A stretch of DNA of 64,000 bases from Alistipes sp. (GCA_017546725.1 JAFYRX010000027.1:1-64000); one strand, 5' to 3'; positions 52,214-60,560 are shown, numbered from the stretch's first letter. A program made the numbers and translations. Notes: a model not told the origin generated them from the sequence alone.

Positions 52214-53380
52214 TTATTTAGTCGCGAAATCAACCTTAACATCATTAACAACCCACTGAGCGATTGTTACATCAACATCTGCACAGATGTAGTTGTTAGT
52301 TTCATCAATATTGCTCTCGCTGAAACAAATGTTGAACTTATAAATATTAGCTGCATCAAATGTGTTAATTGTGGTACCTTCTACCTTATAACTATTAATA
52401 GTTACAGTCTTGCCCTCACTACCAGTTGGAACTTTATAGCCATTACCAACTACATAAATGTTAGTCGTAAGGTTACTAACATTCTGAGGAAGGATATTCC
52501 AAGACCAGCAATCTGCGTCAGCAGTAGTAGGAACTACAACGTTAGCATCATCCTCAACTTTATGTGCTGCTGTCAAAGCATAAGCACCTGTTACAGCAGC
52601 ATCATTAGCAAATGTACCCATTTGAATAGTATAAGGTGCATTTGTTGCAGTAACAGCAGTAGCTGTTCCGTTAACATCATTATCAATAGCAAGTGCACCA
52701 CCAGCCAAAGAAAGGCTCTGAATACCAATCTTTGAGTAACCTGCATTATCCGTAGCTGCCAAATCCTTGCAACCAATGTGGCCAATCTCAATACGAGCCA
52801 TATAAGGAGTTACTGTTACATTAGCAGTGAACAAAGGATATGTATGCTGATTCTCACCCTCACCAACTGTACAAGTACCAGACTGTACAAGAGCAATACC
52901 ATTCCCAGCCTGTGGAATGCTATATGCTACTACGTCAGTATACTTCTCAGCAACCAAATTGCTCTCATTCTGCCACAAAGCAACAGCCTCAGCCAAAGAT
53001 GCAGGAGCGCTTTCTACGTTAGCAATAACACCTACCTGTGTTACGTTCTCTGGCAACTTGTGGAAAAGATATGCCTTCTCACCAGGGTTCTGAGTGTCTA
53101 GAGTACCATCTGGTGTTGTTTGCTGAGCGTCAGACAAAGTACGAGACTGTACAAGATTACCAGCAGAATTACAGAAAAGGAAAATCAACTCTGAAGCCTC
53201 AGCGCAAGCATCCTCTTCTCCATTTGCAGTCTGACCACCAGCAACACGTGTATCAGATGCCATGTTCTTAATAGTAATCTGAACACTCTTGTTTGACAAG
53301 TCCACCTGAGCAGGTGCATCATCTTTGCTACAACTTACGATAGTCGCAAGTGCCATAGCAGCAATAAATAACTTCTTCAT
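52214..53380 (-). CDS. Major fimbrillin (Mfa1/FimA-like lipoprotein)
   Basis: A 388-residue lipoprotein with lipobox A-T-I-V-S-C (Cys 17), the expected precursor form for type V pili. These are exported as lipoproteins and cleaved by an Arg-specific protease before donor-strand assembly; an Arg at T-R-V-A (residue ~45) is a possible cleavage point. The C-terminal strand V-D-V-T-I-A-Q-W-V-V-N-D-V-K-V-D-F is the typical last fimbrillin segment. It is third in the operon, preceded by a nearly G-free spacer and followed by a strong terminator, as expected for the most abundant subunit. Confidence 0.85.
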   Translation of the reverse strand: MKKLFIAAMALATIVSCSKDDAPAQVDLSNKSVQITIKNMASDTRVAGGQTANGEEDACAEASELIFLFCNSAGNLVQSRTLSDAQQTTPDGTLDTQNPGEKAYLFHKLPENVTQVGVIANVESAPASLAEAVALWQNESNLVAEKYTDVVAYSIPQAGNGIALVQSGTCTVGEGENQHTYPLFTANVTVTPYMARIEIGHIGCKDLAATDNAGYSKIGIQSLSLAGGALAIDNDVNGTATAVTATNAPYTIQMGTFANDAAVTGAYALTAAHKVEDDANVVVPTTADADCWSWNILPQNVSNLTTNIYVVGNGYKVPTGSEGKTVTINSYKVEGTTINTFDAANIYKFNICFSESNIDETNNYICADVDVTIAQWVVNDVKVDFATK

Positions 53381-53542
53381 AATAGTAAAAAGTTTTTAAG
53401 TTAATAAATGTTGTTAATTAATTAGTTTAATAAATTTATTGTTATAAATTGTTTTTGTTTTGTTTTTTCTGTTTTCGGTTTTGTTAGTTGTTTTAATCTT
53501 GTTTTAGGTTTGAAATAATTTATTTTAAGTTTTGTTGTGTTA
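53381..53542 (-). promoter_or_regulatory. Nearly G-free A/C-rich spacer before the fimbrillin gene
   Basis: The 162-base gap contains only three C on the plus strand, so the mRNA has only three G. It is rich in AAAACAA-like runs. Having almost no C on the plus strand, it cannot contain TAnnTTTG for the minus strand. It is therefore more likely an unstructured translation-enhancing or stabilising spacer than a promoter. Confidence 0.6.
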
Positions 53543-55000
53543 TTACAAACTCTTGAGGTACTTCTCCAACTCGGCGAGGTTGTGCTTAGCATCTGCCGAG
53601 CCCTTGGCTGCAGCCTGTGCCAAAGCCTCACGCGCCTTGGCGTAGTTGGCCTTCTGCAGATAAGCATAGCCCTGCGCCGCGAGGATAGAGCCATTCTGCT
53701 GGTCGCTCGCTGCAAGCACCTGCAGAGCCTCGTCGTACTTCTTCTCGGCGATAAGCAAGCCAGCCTGATTAACTGCCGCCGCCACAACCTGCGGGTAGGT
53801 CTTAGCCGCTACGGCCATAACGTGCTTATACTCCTTTGAATCCTTGGCGTAAGAGCCCGCAACCTTATAGAACTCGCTCACCGAGAGTTTCTGCGGCTCG
53901 CTATCAACCAACGCGCGCGCCTCCTCGAGGTCGAAATTACGCACATTGTACTCGATACGGTAGTCGTTACGACGCAACTTGGGATACATCTCACCCATCA
54001 AACGGTCGTAGATGGTGGGCGGAACAAGGTCCTTCAACTGCTTATCCTTCTGGTCGAGAGTGAGGCGTGTGTTATCGATAATGGCCAACACCTTATCCTG
54101 GTCTAGCAAGCGAGGAGTAGCGAGAACCAACTCGCGCAAGCCCTTCCAGTCCTCACCGCAACCGATAGCCTCGATACGACTGCGCTCGATGCCCGTCTTA
54201 TTGGCCACATAGTTGGCAAGAGAGTTAGCACGATTCTGCGACAACTTCTTGTTGTGCTGCTCGGTAGCCTCGGGAGAGGCCCAACCCTCGATAGTAATAG
54301 AGGTGATGGTGAGGTCAGCATCGTCCTTAACCTTGTCAATAGAGTTAATCATTGATGCCAACTCGGTGGCATTATTCTTATAATCCTCGATGATATCGTA
54401 CTTGTCAACATAGAAGTTGATGTAGGCCGTAAGCGACTCGGCACGCATCTTGATGGGCTCGGGCTCGGGCTCGATGAACGAGAGAACGTATTGAGGACGA
54501 TAAATCTGGTGACCAAAGGCGCCAATAGCATTTTCGCCCAATGCGATGGGGGTATTTGAACAGCCGCAACTGCTCTCCTTGACGCTGACGTTAGAGCCAC
54601 GCATCCACTCCTCGAAAGCAACCTCCGCAGAGTATGACACCAACTGCTTCTGGCCCGCCTTACGCTCGGCACGCTTCGCAACACGCTCGGCATAGAGGGG
54701 GTTAGATGTAGCAGTCTGCTCGCCATTACGCAAGAAATAGATGTAAGCACGACGGCCCATAATCTCTACACCTGGGAGTTCGAGCGACTTGTTACCATTC
54801 TCGATTGTGGGTACCAAAATCAGAGTCTCGTCAGCACCGATTTCGACACCTGAGACGTCGATATCCATATTGACTGACACGTTCTGGCCATTACGCTTAA
54901 CTTCGAGGTTGCGAACTTCACCCGTACCCTCCATAATCTGCTGCGCCGACACAGGCATTACAAGCAACAGAGATAATATATATAAGTATACTCGTTTCAT
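53543..55000 (-). CDS. DUF3868 / OmpA-like / TPR protein of the fimbrial operon
   Basis: A 485-residue exported protein from the ATG at 55000 (M-K-R-V-Y-L-Y); signal peptide ends P-V-S-A-Q (residue ~20). The N-terminal DUF3868 domain (~20-165) is followed by an OmpA-type domain (~225-300: I-T-S-I-T-I-E-G-W-A-S-P-E-A-T, L-S-Q-N-R-A-N-S-L, I-E-A-I-G-C-G-E-D-W) and a C-terminal TPR-like helical part (~385-485). DUF3868 proteins accompany DUF3575 and Mfa/Fim genes in Bacteroidetes. A role as periplasmic, wall-bound assembly factor is inferred. Confidence 0.87.
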   Translation of the reverse strand: MKRVYLYILSLLLVMPVSAQQIMEGTGEVRNLEVKRNGQNVSVNMDIDVSGVEIGADETLILVPTIENGNKSLELPGVEIMGRRAYIYFLRNGEQTATSNPLYAERVAKRAERKAGQKQLVSYSAEVAFEEWMRGSNVSVKESSCGCSNTPIALGENAIGAFGHQIYRPQYVLSFIEPEPEPIKMRAESLTAYINFYVDKYDIIEDYKNNATELASMINSIDKVKDDADLTITSITIEGWASPEATEQHNKKLSQNRANSLANYVANKTGIERSRIEAIGCGEDWKGLRELVLATPRLLDQDKVLAIIDNTRLTLDQKDKQLKDLVPPTIYDRLMGEMYPKLRRNDYRIEYNVRNFDLEEARALVDSEPQKLSVSEFYKVAGSYAKDSKEYKHVMAVAAKTYPQVVAAAVNQAGLLIAEKKYDEALQVLAASDQQNGSILAAQGYAYLQKANYAKAREALAQAAAKGSADAKHNLAELEKYLKSL

Positions 55001-55013
55001 ATCACACACAATT

Positions 55014-55598
55014 TTAGAAGAGGTAAACCAAATTGATAGCCGCCTTAGTAGGACCGTAGTAGATGTGGTCGCCAGGACCTACCTTCTCGCCACATTTGGG
55101 GCAGTAGTATTTATCATAGGCAGTATAGGCCGCACCGATACAAAGTTGCGCCTCCAAGTTCCAGTGCTTGCCAAGCATCCACGCATAACCGTAGCCGATA
55201 CCCGCACCAGCAAACCAACCCTCGAAACGATGGTCCTTCAACTCAGAGAACGGAGTACCCAAGAAATCGGGAAGAAAATCGATGTTACCTATATTATATT
55301 GGCCACCCAACAGATGAGCCGCAAAGAAATGACCACCAAACTTGCGACAAGTCCAATAGCGAACCTCGGGCTGCGCCATCCAATGCTTCCACTTCTTGTT
55401 GTCAGAGAATTGGAACGGATTCCAGTTTCCCGACAAGTCGATAGTCCACTTCTCGGCAACGGCAGCCTCCACGCCCAAATTTATAGTCGTTGTAGCATCG
55501 TGCAACAAATTGGTCTTAACAGCCCAATCCTGCGCAAAGAGTTTATTACTAAAACCCGACACGCACAATGCGAAGATAATTAAAAAATATTTTTTCAT
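55014..55598 (-). CDS. DUF3575 outer-membrane-type protein, first gene of the fimbrial operon
   Basis: A 194-residue exported protein; signal peptide ends L-F-A-Q (residue 23). The body (V-K-T-N-L-L-H-D-A-T-T-T-I-N-L-G, W-N-P-F-Q-F, H-W-M-A-Q-P-E-V-R-Y-W-T-C, G-A-G-I-G-Y-G-Y, A-I-N-L-V-Y-L-F at the end) matches DUF3575, a beta-barrel family regularly encoded first in Mfa-type operons. The terminal aromatic Phe fits outer-membrane insertion. It ends 13 bases before the DUF3868 start. The predicted promoter lies about 180 bases upstream. Confidence 0.88.
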   Translation of the reverse strand: MKKYFLIIFALCVSGFSNKLFAQDWAVKTNLLHDATTTINLGVEAAVAEKWTIDLSGNWNPFQFSDNKKWKHWMAQPEVRYWTCRKFGGHFFAAHLLGGQYNIGNIDFLPDFLGTPFSELKDHRFEGWFAGAGIGYGYAWMLGKHWNLEAQLCIGAAYTAYDKYYCPKCGEKVGPGDHIYYGPTKAAINLVYLF

Positions 55599-55690
55599 CG
55601 GCCTTAAAATTTTCCTATTCTACACTTTTGAAAGTTTATCATCTTTCATTTCCTAACTTCTAAGTTATTGAATAACACCTTAGTTTTTAT

Positions 55691-55740
55691 GTGGCCAAAA
55701 ACACCCAAATGTGGCCAAAATCGCCTAAAAGTGGTCATCT
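55691..55740. repeat. 20-bp tandem direct repeats upstream of the fimbrial operon
   Basis: GTGGCCAAAA begins at 55691 and 55711, and a degenerate copy GTGGTCATCT at 55731: an exact 20-bp period, two helical turns. TGGCCA is itself palindromic. The repeats lie in the predicted 5' leader of the operon, some 90-150 bases before DUF3575. Confidence 0.7.
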
Positions 55741-55787
55741 CGTTTAAAAATTACTCGAAACGATGATAACTTTTCGTTTACGGAACA

Positions 55788-55819
55788 CAAAATTAAATCA
55801 TATAAATGATATATGCAAT
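55788..55819 (-). promoter_or_regulatory. Predicted promoter of the fimbrial operon
   Basis: On the minus strand ATTG (55819-55816), 20-bp spacer, TAATTTTG (55795-55788). The start near 55781 gives a leader of about 183 bases. Confidence 0.65.
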
Positions 55820-55849
55820 AGCAAAATGAAGTTTTTTTTAACAATTTTA

Positions 55850-55858
55850 CCCCCCCCC
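55850..55858. repeat. Nine-base C:G homopolymer tract upstream of the fimbrial promoter
   Basis: C9 on the plus strand (G9 on the fimbrial coding strand) in otherwise AT-rich DNA, about 70 bp upstream of the predicted start site and 31 bp upstream of the -33 element. This position and composition allow slippage-based phase variation. Confidence 0.7.
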
Positions 55859-56165
55859 GATTTTAAAATTTTTAAAATTCTAAAGCATTTGATTATCAAC
55901 GAGTAGGAGTATGTTTTTCATTAATAAAATTAAGAATTTTAGGTCAAATCGTTACAGAATGAAATATTTATTAACAATTACTACACAATACAGATATAAA
56001 CTACGCTAAAAACAGAGCATTTCCTCGCCAGAGAGTTATTAAACGTAAGCGAGAGCGACGTAAGACACACGACCTACACCATTAGCACCTCCTTCCTCGT
56101 ACGCCAGCACCATATGCGCAGCAGATTTACAAATATTATAATATAAGTATACTGCTGATTTTATT
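55859..56165. other. Gene-free region between divergent units, with a possible coding remnant
   Basis: About 300 bases without a gene. 55859-56010 is AT-rich with no clear site. 56039-56128 is GC-richer. Read on the minus strand it encodes about 30 codons ending in a stop at 56041-56039 with a barrel-like end (R-V-S-Y-V-A-L-A-Y-V), possibly the tail of a lost gene. Confidence 0.35.
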
Positions 56166-56196
56166 TTTGTTTATTCCATAAGAATTGCTATATTTG
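56166..56196 (+). promoter_or_regulatory. Promoter of the small outer-membrane barrel gene
   Basis: TTTG (56166-56169), 19-bp spacer, TATATTTG (56189-56196), 25 bases before the ATG at 56221. Full consensus. Confidence 0.85.
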
Positions 56197-56220
56197 TAAT
56201 TGTATTAACCTCTAAATTTA

Positions 56221-56679
56221 ATGCGTATGAAGAAACTTATCTTGGCGGCCCTTTTCTGTATGTTGGCTGCGACAACATTTGCTCAGAACAATGGTTTGGG
56301 TATCCGCGCTGGTAGCGGTGCTGAGTTGCAATATGAGCGTTATTTCAATTCAGGCAACGTATTGAAGGTGAATGCTGGACTTTTTGACTTTGACGGCAAC
56401 TTCTTCGGCACTGTAGTTTACAATTGGGAGTGCTGTAACTGGAGCAATTGGACTCCTAACGCAGGCGACTGGTTCTTGCAGGCCGGTGTCGGTGGTGCTG
56501 TAGGTTTGTGGAAGGACAATATCAATGTAGGTGTAGCGGGTGATGTCGCTTTCGGTATTCACTTCAGTGGTGCGCCTATCACCTTGGCTGTAGATTATCG
56601 TCCTACAGTATTTCTGCTCGATAATTGCTGGGGCGACGGCTTCGGTAGTTTTGGTTTGAGTTGTACATTCCGATTCTAA
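56221..56679 (+). CDS. Small outer-membrane beta-barrel protein
   Basis: A 152-residue exported protein with a signal peptide ending T-T-F-A-Q (residue 22). An ATG two codons later is an alternative start. Alternating hydrophobic strands, many Gly and aromatic residues and a final C-T-F-R-F suggest an eight-stranded-type barrel with the C-terminal Phe of outer-membrane proteins. No specific family is recognised. A tight Cys/Trp cluster (W-E-C-C-N-W-S-N-W, ~70-78) probably forms an extracellular loop. Single-gene unit with consensus promoter and strong terminator. Confidence 0.78.
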   Translation: MRMKKLILAALFCMLAATTFAQNNGLGIRAGSGAELQYERYFNSGNVLKVNAGLFDFDGNFFGTVVYNWECCNWSNWTPNAGDWFLQAGVGGAVGLWKDNINVGVAGDVAFGIHFSGAPITLAVDYRPTVFLLDNCWGDGFGSFGLSCTFRF

Positions 56680-56698
56680 CGAAAATATACATTATAGG

Positions 56699-56726
56699 AA
56701 AAGAGGTCGTTTGGCCTCTTTTTTTT
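56699..56726 (+). terminator. Terminator after the small barrel gene
   Basis: AAAAGAGG (56699-56706), 8-base loop, CCTCTTTT with an extended T tract to 56726. Confidence 0.9.
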
Positions 56727-56849
56727 ATCGATATAAGGGACAGAACTAATCTACATTTAAACAAAATGGCGGCAACGATTTTCGTTACCGCTATTTTTAG
56801 CCCCGTCTTAATAATTTATCGTTTTTCGTTAAATTTTTATCGTAAAATA

Positions 56850-56899
56850 TTTGCAGATATAATTTTTATTCCTACATTTGCATCATAATTATCGATAAT
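56850..56899 (+). promoter_or_regulatory. Promoter and candidate operator of the DUF2975-XRE pair
   Basis: TTTG (56850-56853), 19-bp spacer, TACATTTG (56873-56880). The perfect 12-bp palindrome ATTATCGATAAT (56888-56899) sits on the predicted start site. Related TTATCG/AACGA sites recur upstream (56725, 56774-56786, about 56817 and 56839). The XRE regulator encoded in the unit could bind them. Confidence 0.65.
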
Positions 56900-56968
56900 C
56901 GTTAAAAAGCGACGCTTAAAACAAACTTAAAACGAACAGAATTATTAATCAACTAAAACATTTATCTT

Positions 56969-57649
56969 ATGAAAATTCAGAAGAATATTCAGCGCAGAAT
57001 CGTATTCCTGTTTGCCTTCACAGCGCTTTGCCTTTTGTTGCCAATTCTGCACTACACTATTCAACTCTGCAACCTCGACCAAAACAGAGGCAACGAGAAT
57101 ATGCGCTTCATTGGTATGATAGACTCCCACGGTGCATACACCATTCCCAACGAGGCCTATGAGCCCTATATCGTGCCTATACAGAAAAACGAGAACGGCG
57201 ACGTCGTTGTTGTGGGCGTACCTGCCGACTTGTTGGTCTACTCGCCCAATCCTGACTACGAACTCCCCGAACACTACGGTTGGAAATTGAACGAGATACA
57301 TATCTATGTTGCCTATCTATTTATGTTTATCGTTGTCGGCTTGATAATCTCCATATTAGTGGGAGTTATTCGTGGTCTGCGTACGGGCAATATCTTCCGT
57401 CGCAACTATGTAAGCCAACTGCGCTGGCTGGCCGTAGTTTCATTTATCTTTATTCTGCTGATGGACAATCGCAATGTTTTTCATCAAGTTGCAATTCAGC
57501 AGTGCTATAACGAGACTTCGCCTATTACACTCAACGGTCAGATAGAGATTAGTCCGCTTACGTTGCTTGCTCCATTACTTTTGTTTATCTTTGCAGAAGT
57601 AATGGCCATTGCAGCCAAAATGAACGAAGATGAATCAATGACAATATAG
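56969..57649 (+). CDS. DUF2975 integral membrane protein
   Basis: A 226-residue membrane protein of DUF2975, a family commonly encoded with a small XRE regulator. Four hydrophobic helices are visible: residues ~10-30, ~113-135, ~150-167 and ~198-216. A soluble loop between helices one and two carries V-V-V-V-G-V-P-A-D-L-L. V-I-R-G-L-R-T-G-N-I-F-R-R-N is the family cytoplasmic loop. The stop is 9 bases before the XRE gene. Its job is unknown; the pairing suggests membrane control of, or by, the regulator. Confidence 0.85.
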   Translation: MKIQKNIQRRIVFLFAFTALCLLLPILHYTIQLCNLDQNRGNENMRFIGMIDSHGAYTIPNEAYEPYIVPIQKNENGDVVVVGVPADLLVYSPNPDYELPEHYGWKLNEIHIYVAYLFMFIVVGLIISILVGVIRGLRTGNIFRRNYVSQLRWLAVVSFIFILLMDNRNVFHQVAIQQCYNETSPITLNGQIEISPLTLLAPLLLFIFAEVMAIAAKMNEDESMTI

Positions 57650-57658
57650 TATCGACTT

Positions 57659-57868
57659 ATGGCTATAATAGTAAATTTGGATGTTATGCTTGCACGACGC
57701 AAGATGTCGCTCTCGGAGTTGGCCGAGAAGGTCGATATATCTATTGTCAATCTCTCTATCCTTAAGACGGGCAAGGCCAAGGCTGTACGTTTCTCAACGC
57801 TGGAGGCAATATGCCGAGCATTGGAGTGCCAACCTGGTGATATTCTGGAATTTGACGAGAGCAAGTAA
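57659..57868 (+). CDS. Small XRE-family (Cro/CI-type) transcriptional regulator
   Basis: A 69-residue protein consisting of one helix-turn-helix domain: L-D-V-M-L-A-R-R-K-M-S-L-S-E-L-A-E, then V-D-I-S-I-V-N-L-S-I-L-K-T-G-K-A-K and L-E-A-I-C-R-A-L-E-C-Q-P-G-D-I-L-E. This is the YozG-like type that accompanies DUF2975. It is expected to bind the palindrome at its own promoter. Co-transcribed with the DUF2975 gene. Confidence 0.92.
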   Translation: MAIIVNLDVMLARRKMSLSELAEKVDISIVNLSILKTGKAKAVRFSTLEAICRALECQPGDILEFDESK

Positions 57869-57922
57869 CCTCTTGCTGACACATCTATACTCTGAAATCT
57901 ACATAAGTTTATAAAACACGTC

Positions 57923-57956
57923 ACTCCACCTTGCCTGTAAAGGCAAGGGTTGGAGT
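57923..57956 (+). terminator. Hairpin after the XRE gene
   Basis: ACTCCACCTTGCC (57923-57935), loop TGTAAA, GGCAAGG-GT-TGGAGT (57942-57956). A stable stem, but followed by CTCTAAAAA rather than T's. It is probably a terminator or 3' end stabiliser of the DUF2975 transcript. Confidence 0.55.
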
Positions 57957-58025
57957 CTCTAAAAACGTAAGGTCCCTTAAAATATAAGGTATAAAAATTT
58001 CCTGTATTTTTTTGCAAATTTTCGA

Positions 58026-58064
58026 TACTATGTTTTGCATAGTAGCAATATTTGTTTATATTTG
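58026..58064 (+). promoter_or_regulatory. Operator-promoter of the outer-membrane barrel gene (shared palindrome, copy 1)
   Basis: TACTATGTTTTGCATAGTA (58026-58044) is a perfect 7+7 palindrome with a TTTTG centre. The TTTG of the centre (58034-58037) is the -33 element, with a 19-bp spacer to TATATTTG (58057-58064). The same arrangement recurs at 60573. Confidence 0.85.
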
Positions 58065-58109
58065 CAGTGCCGTTGGCAAAATTATTACAATTATCTAATT
58101 AAAACTATT

Positions 58110-60470
58110 ATGAAAAAATTATCTTTATCGCTACTTTTTGTTGCGCTCTGCTGCGCACAATTCGCATTTGCCGCCACCCCAATCAAGGGTCGCGTACTAA
58201 ACACCAAGCAGGAGCCCATAGGCTACGCCACTGTCGTTGCGTTGACCGATTCTACACAAGTGGCAGGTGCCACAACCGACGAAAAGGGGCGTTTCTCGCT
58301 CTCGCTTGCCGATGGCAACTACACATTGTTGGTAGATTTCGTAGGCTACAAATCCCACGAGCAGAAAATTACTATTCCGAGCGATAGCAATTTGGGGGAT
58401 ATTACTTTGATGGAATCAGCTACAGACATCGGCGAGGTTGTAGTCAAGGCTCAACTCATTCGCCGCGAGGCCGACCGCTTTGTAGTTGATGTAGCCAACT
58501 CCGATATGGCTCTGGGTAAGGATGGCGAGGAGTTGTTGCGTCAATCTCCGGGCGTATGGGTTGATGACGAGAAAATCTCTATTAACGGAGCAAGTGGCAC
58601 GAAGGTTTATATCAACGAGCGCGAGGTAAAACTATCTGGTATGCAACTTGTTAATTACATCAAGAATCTGCGTGCCGAGAACATTGCCAAGATTGAGATT
58701 ATACCTCAAACGGGAGCCGACTATGATGCTAATTCATCGGGCGGAATCATTAAAATCACACTCAAACGCCGTTTAGACAATGGTGTTATAGGCTCTGTTT
58801 CGATGTACTCAAATCAGAGCGATATGGGCTACGACTATAATCCCTATGGAAATATAAATGCAGTTGTTGGCAAGTTCGACCTCTCGGCTTATGGCGGTTA
58901 CTATATCGATAAGACTACATATACAGCCGAAGAGATAACCAAATACACGAAACTCGGAGCCGTAATGAACTCTAACTCTGCCGAGACAGGCAAATTCAAT
59001 TCTCACAACATCAACCTCTCGGCTATATATCAAATCAACCCCAAGCATAGCGTAGGTGTATCGGGTGGATATTACAACTACGATAGAAACAATGAACTTA
59101 ACGCCAACACCTCGTTTAAGATGGCGGCCTCTGACAGATTAAGCAAAAGTCGCTACATAACCACAGGCGACAACCCAACATTCTGGGGTACATTTAATTA
59201 TATTTTCAAGAGCGACTCGTTGGGCTCTACGTTGAAGTTTATTGCCGACTACACATCGGACGACAGTTACACCCTTAACGACAACAGCAGCAACATCAAC
59301 GAAGGTGCATACCACTCGGATTCTCTCTACTACGACAAAAACAACGCACTATTCCGTGTAGCCACCGCTTCTCTCGCCCGAGAAAGAGTATTTTCGCCAA
59401 AACTACGTTTGAAGTATGGCACGAAATACACCTACAACGAGATTAATGCAGATGCCGAGTACCGCTACTTGCAGCAGGGGGCGTGGATGCCATCGAAGGT
59501 CGATGATTACGACATCTCGTACCGCGAAAATATCAGCGCGATGTATATGACGGCATCCTCACGCGTTGGTCGTTTCTCGGCTGTTGTGGGCTTGCGTGGT
59601 GAGTTTACGAATGTGCAGGGTAAGGGCGATGGTTTCGAGCAGAACTACTTCTCGTTATTTCCCAACGCAAACTTCTCATTCTCATTGGATAAGGAGGGTA
59701 AACATTCGCTCATAGCGCAATACTCACGCTCGATTAATCGTCCGAGTTTTTGGAACTTGACTCCCACACGACGCCAATTGTCGGATTATACCTATCAGAC
59801 AGGTAATCCAATGCTCGACCCCTCATATTTCAATACATTCTCGCTCTCGGGAGTCATAGCACACAAATATACCGTTACGATGTCGGCGTCTCTTATCCAA
59901 AATAGCATTCAGCAGATGATTGTAGGCGACGAGATCGACCCGAAGATGATGAATATAACCCACACCAATTTGCCTACACTCAATCAATACTCATTGTCGG
60001 CCAACCTTCCCATAACGGTTACAAAGTGGTGGAATTGGAATATCAATCTGATGGGACTTATTATGGAGCAGCAGATGACACCCACAAGCGAGCGCACAAC
60101 CCACCCTATGTGGCAATACTCTACACAGGCGACTTTCACTCTGCCAAAGCAATTTTACATTGACCTCTCGGCATACGGTATGAGCAAAGCGACAGTAAGC
60201 AACGCCACTGTATTCGAACGTCACTCAATGAGCGCTACGCTCAAAAAACGATTCAAGGATTCGTGGGTAGTATCTTGTTCGTTCAATGATATTATCCCTG
60301 CAAATCAGGAGCTAATGTTCGTGCAAGATGACGTACAACGCTATATGTCCACAAAGCAGTTCGGCAGCTCATTCCGAGTACGCATAGGTGCAACGTGGAA
60401 CTTCAAGGCGGGTAAGCAGTTTAACTCAAAGAGCATAGACCGAGGCAGCGACAACGAATCAAGATTGTAA
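58110..60470 (+). CDS. Outer-membrane beta-barrel protein with N-terminal carboxypeptidase-regulatory-like domain
   Basis: A 786-residue exported protein from the ATG at 58110 (M-K-K-L-S-L-S-L-L); upstream in-frame starts overlap the operator and are excluded. Signal peptide ends F-A-F-A-A. Residues ~24-105 form a CarboxypepD_reg-like domain (I-K-G-R-V-L-N, G-A-T-T-D-E-K-G-R-F-S-L). A plug-like domain (I-G-E-V-V-V-K-A, G-V-W-V-D-D, I-E-I-I-P-Q-T-G-A-D-Y-D) and an OMP_b-brl_3-type barrel (PF14905) follow. No TonB box is obvious. Transported or bound substrate unknown. Its promoter carries the same palindrome as the PspC-PadR operon. Confidence 0.87.
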   Translation: MKKLSLSLLFVALCCAQFAFAATPIKGRVLNTKQEPIGYATVVALTDSTQVAGATTDEKGRFSLSLADGNYTLLVDFVGYKSHEQKITIPSDSNLGDITLMESATDIGEVVVKAQLIRREADRFVVDVANSDMALGKDGEELLRQSPGVWVDDEKISINGASGTKVYINEREVKLSGMQLVNYIKNLRAENIAKIEIIPQTGADYDANSSGGIIKITLKRRLDNGVIGSVSMYSNQSDMGYDYNPYGNINAVVGKFDLSAYGGYYIDKTTYTAEEITKYTKLGAVMNSNSAETGKFNSHNINLSAIYQINPKHSVGVSGGYYNYDRNNELNANTSFKMAASDRLSKSRYITTGDNPTFWGTFNYIFKSDSLGSTLKFIADYTSDDSYTLNDNSSNINEGAYHSDSLYYDKNNALFRVATASLARERVFSPKLRLKYGTKYTYNEINADAEYRYLQQGAWMPSKVDDYDISYRENISAMYMTASSRVGRFSAVVGLRGEFTNVQGKGDGFEQNYFSLFPNANFSFSLDKEGKHSLIAQYSRSINRPSFWNLTPTRRQLSDYTYQTGNPMLDPSYFNTFSLSGVIAHKYTVTMSASLIQNSIQQMIVGDEIDPKMMNITHTNLPTLNQYSLSANLPITVTKWWNWNINLMGLIMEQQMTPTSERTTHPMWQYSTQATFTLPKQFYIDLSAYGMSKATVSNATVFERHSMSATLKKRFKDSWVVSCSFNDIIPANQELMFVQDDVQRYMSTKQFGSSFRVRIGATWNFKAGKQFNSKSIDRGSDNESRL

Positions 60471-60499
60471 ACCAAGGAAATCTCTACCACTACCATTCC

Positions 60500-60560
60500 A
60501 AAAAACTTGTCATAAATTTTTTTCTCTAAAGAGAAATCCAAAAAAAATGGCAAGTTTTTT
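60500..60560 (+). terminator. Terminator after the outer-membrane barrel gene
   Basis: AAAAAACTTG (60500-60509) pairs with CAAGTTTTTT (60551-60560), with a nested TTTCTCT-AA-AGAGAAA hairpin (60521-60536) and A8/T7 runs between. It ends 13 bases before the next operator. Confidence 0.75.

Noticed and set aside
54789..55583. A 264-codon plus-strand frame opposite DUF3868 and DUF3575
   Set aside because: Antisense to two recognised genes; a shadow of their codon use.
55859..55960. Invertible fimbrial promoter flanked by inverted repeats
   Set aside because: Only short AT palindromes such as TTTTAAAATTTTTAAAA are present; no long flanking inverted repeats or recombinase gene were found near the fimbrial promoter.
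58035..58109. Upstream start for the outer-membrane barrel gene
   Set aside because: It would start inside the operator and promoter and would bury the signal peptide; the ATG at 58110 is used.
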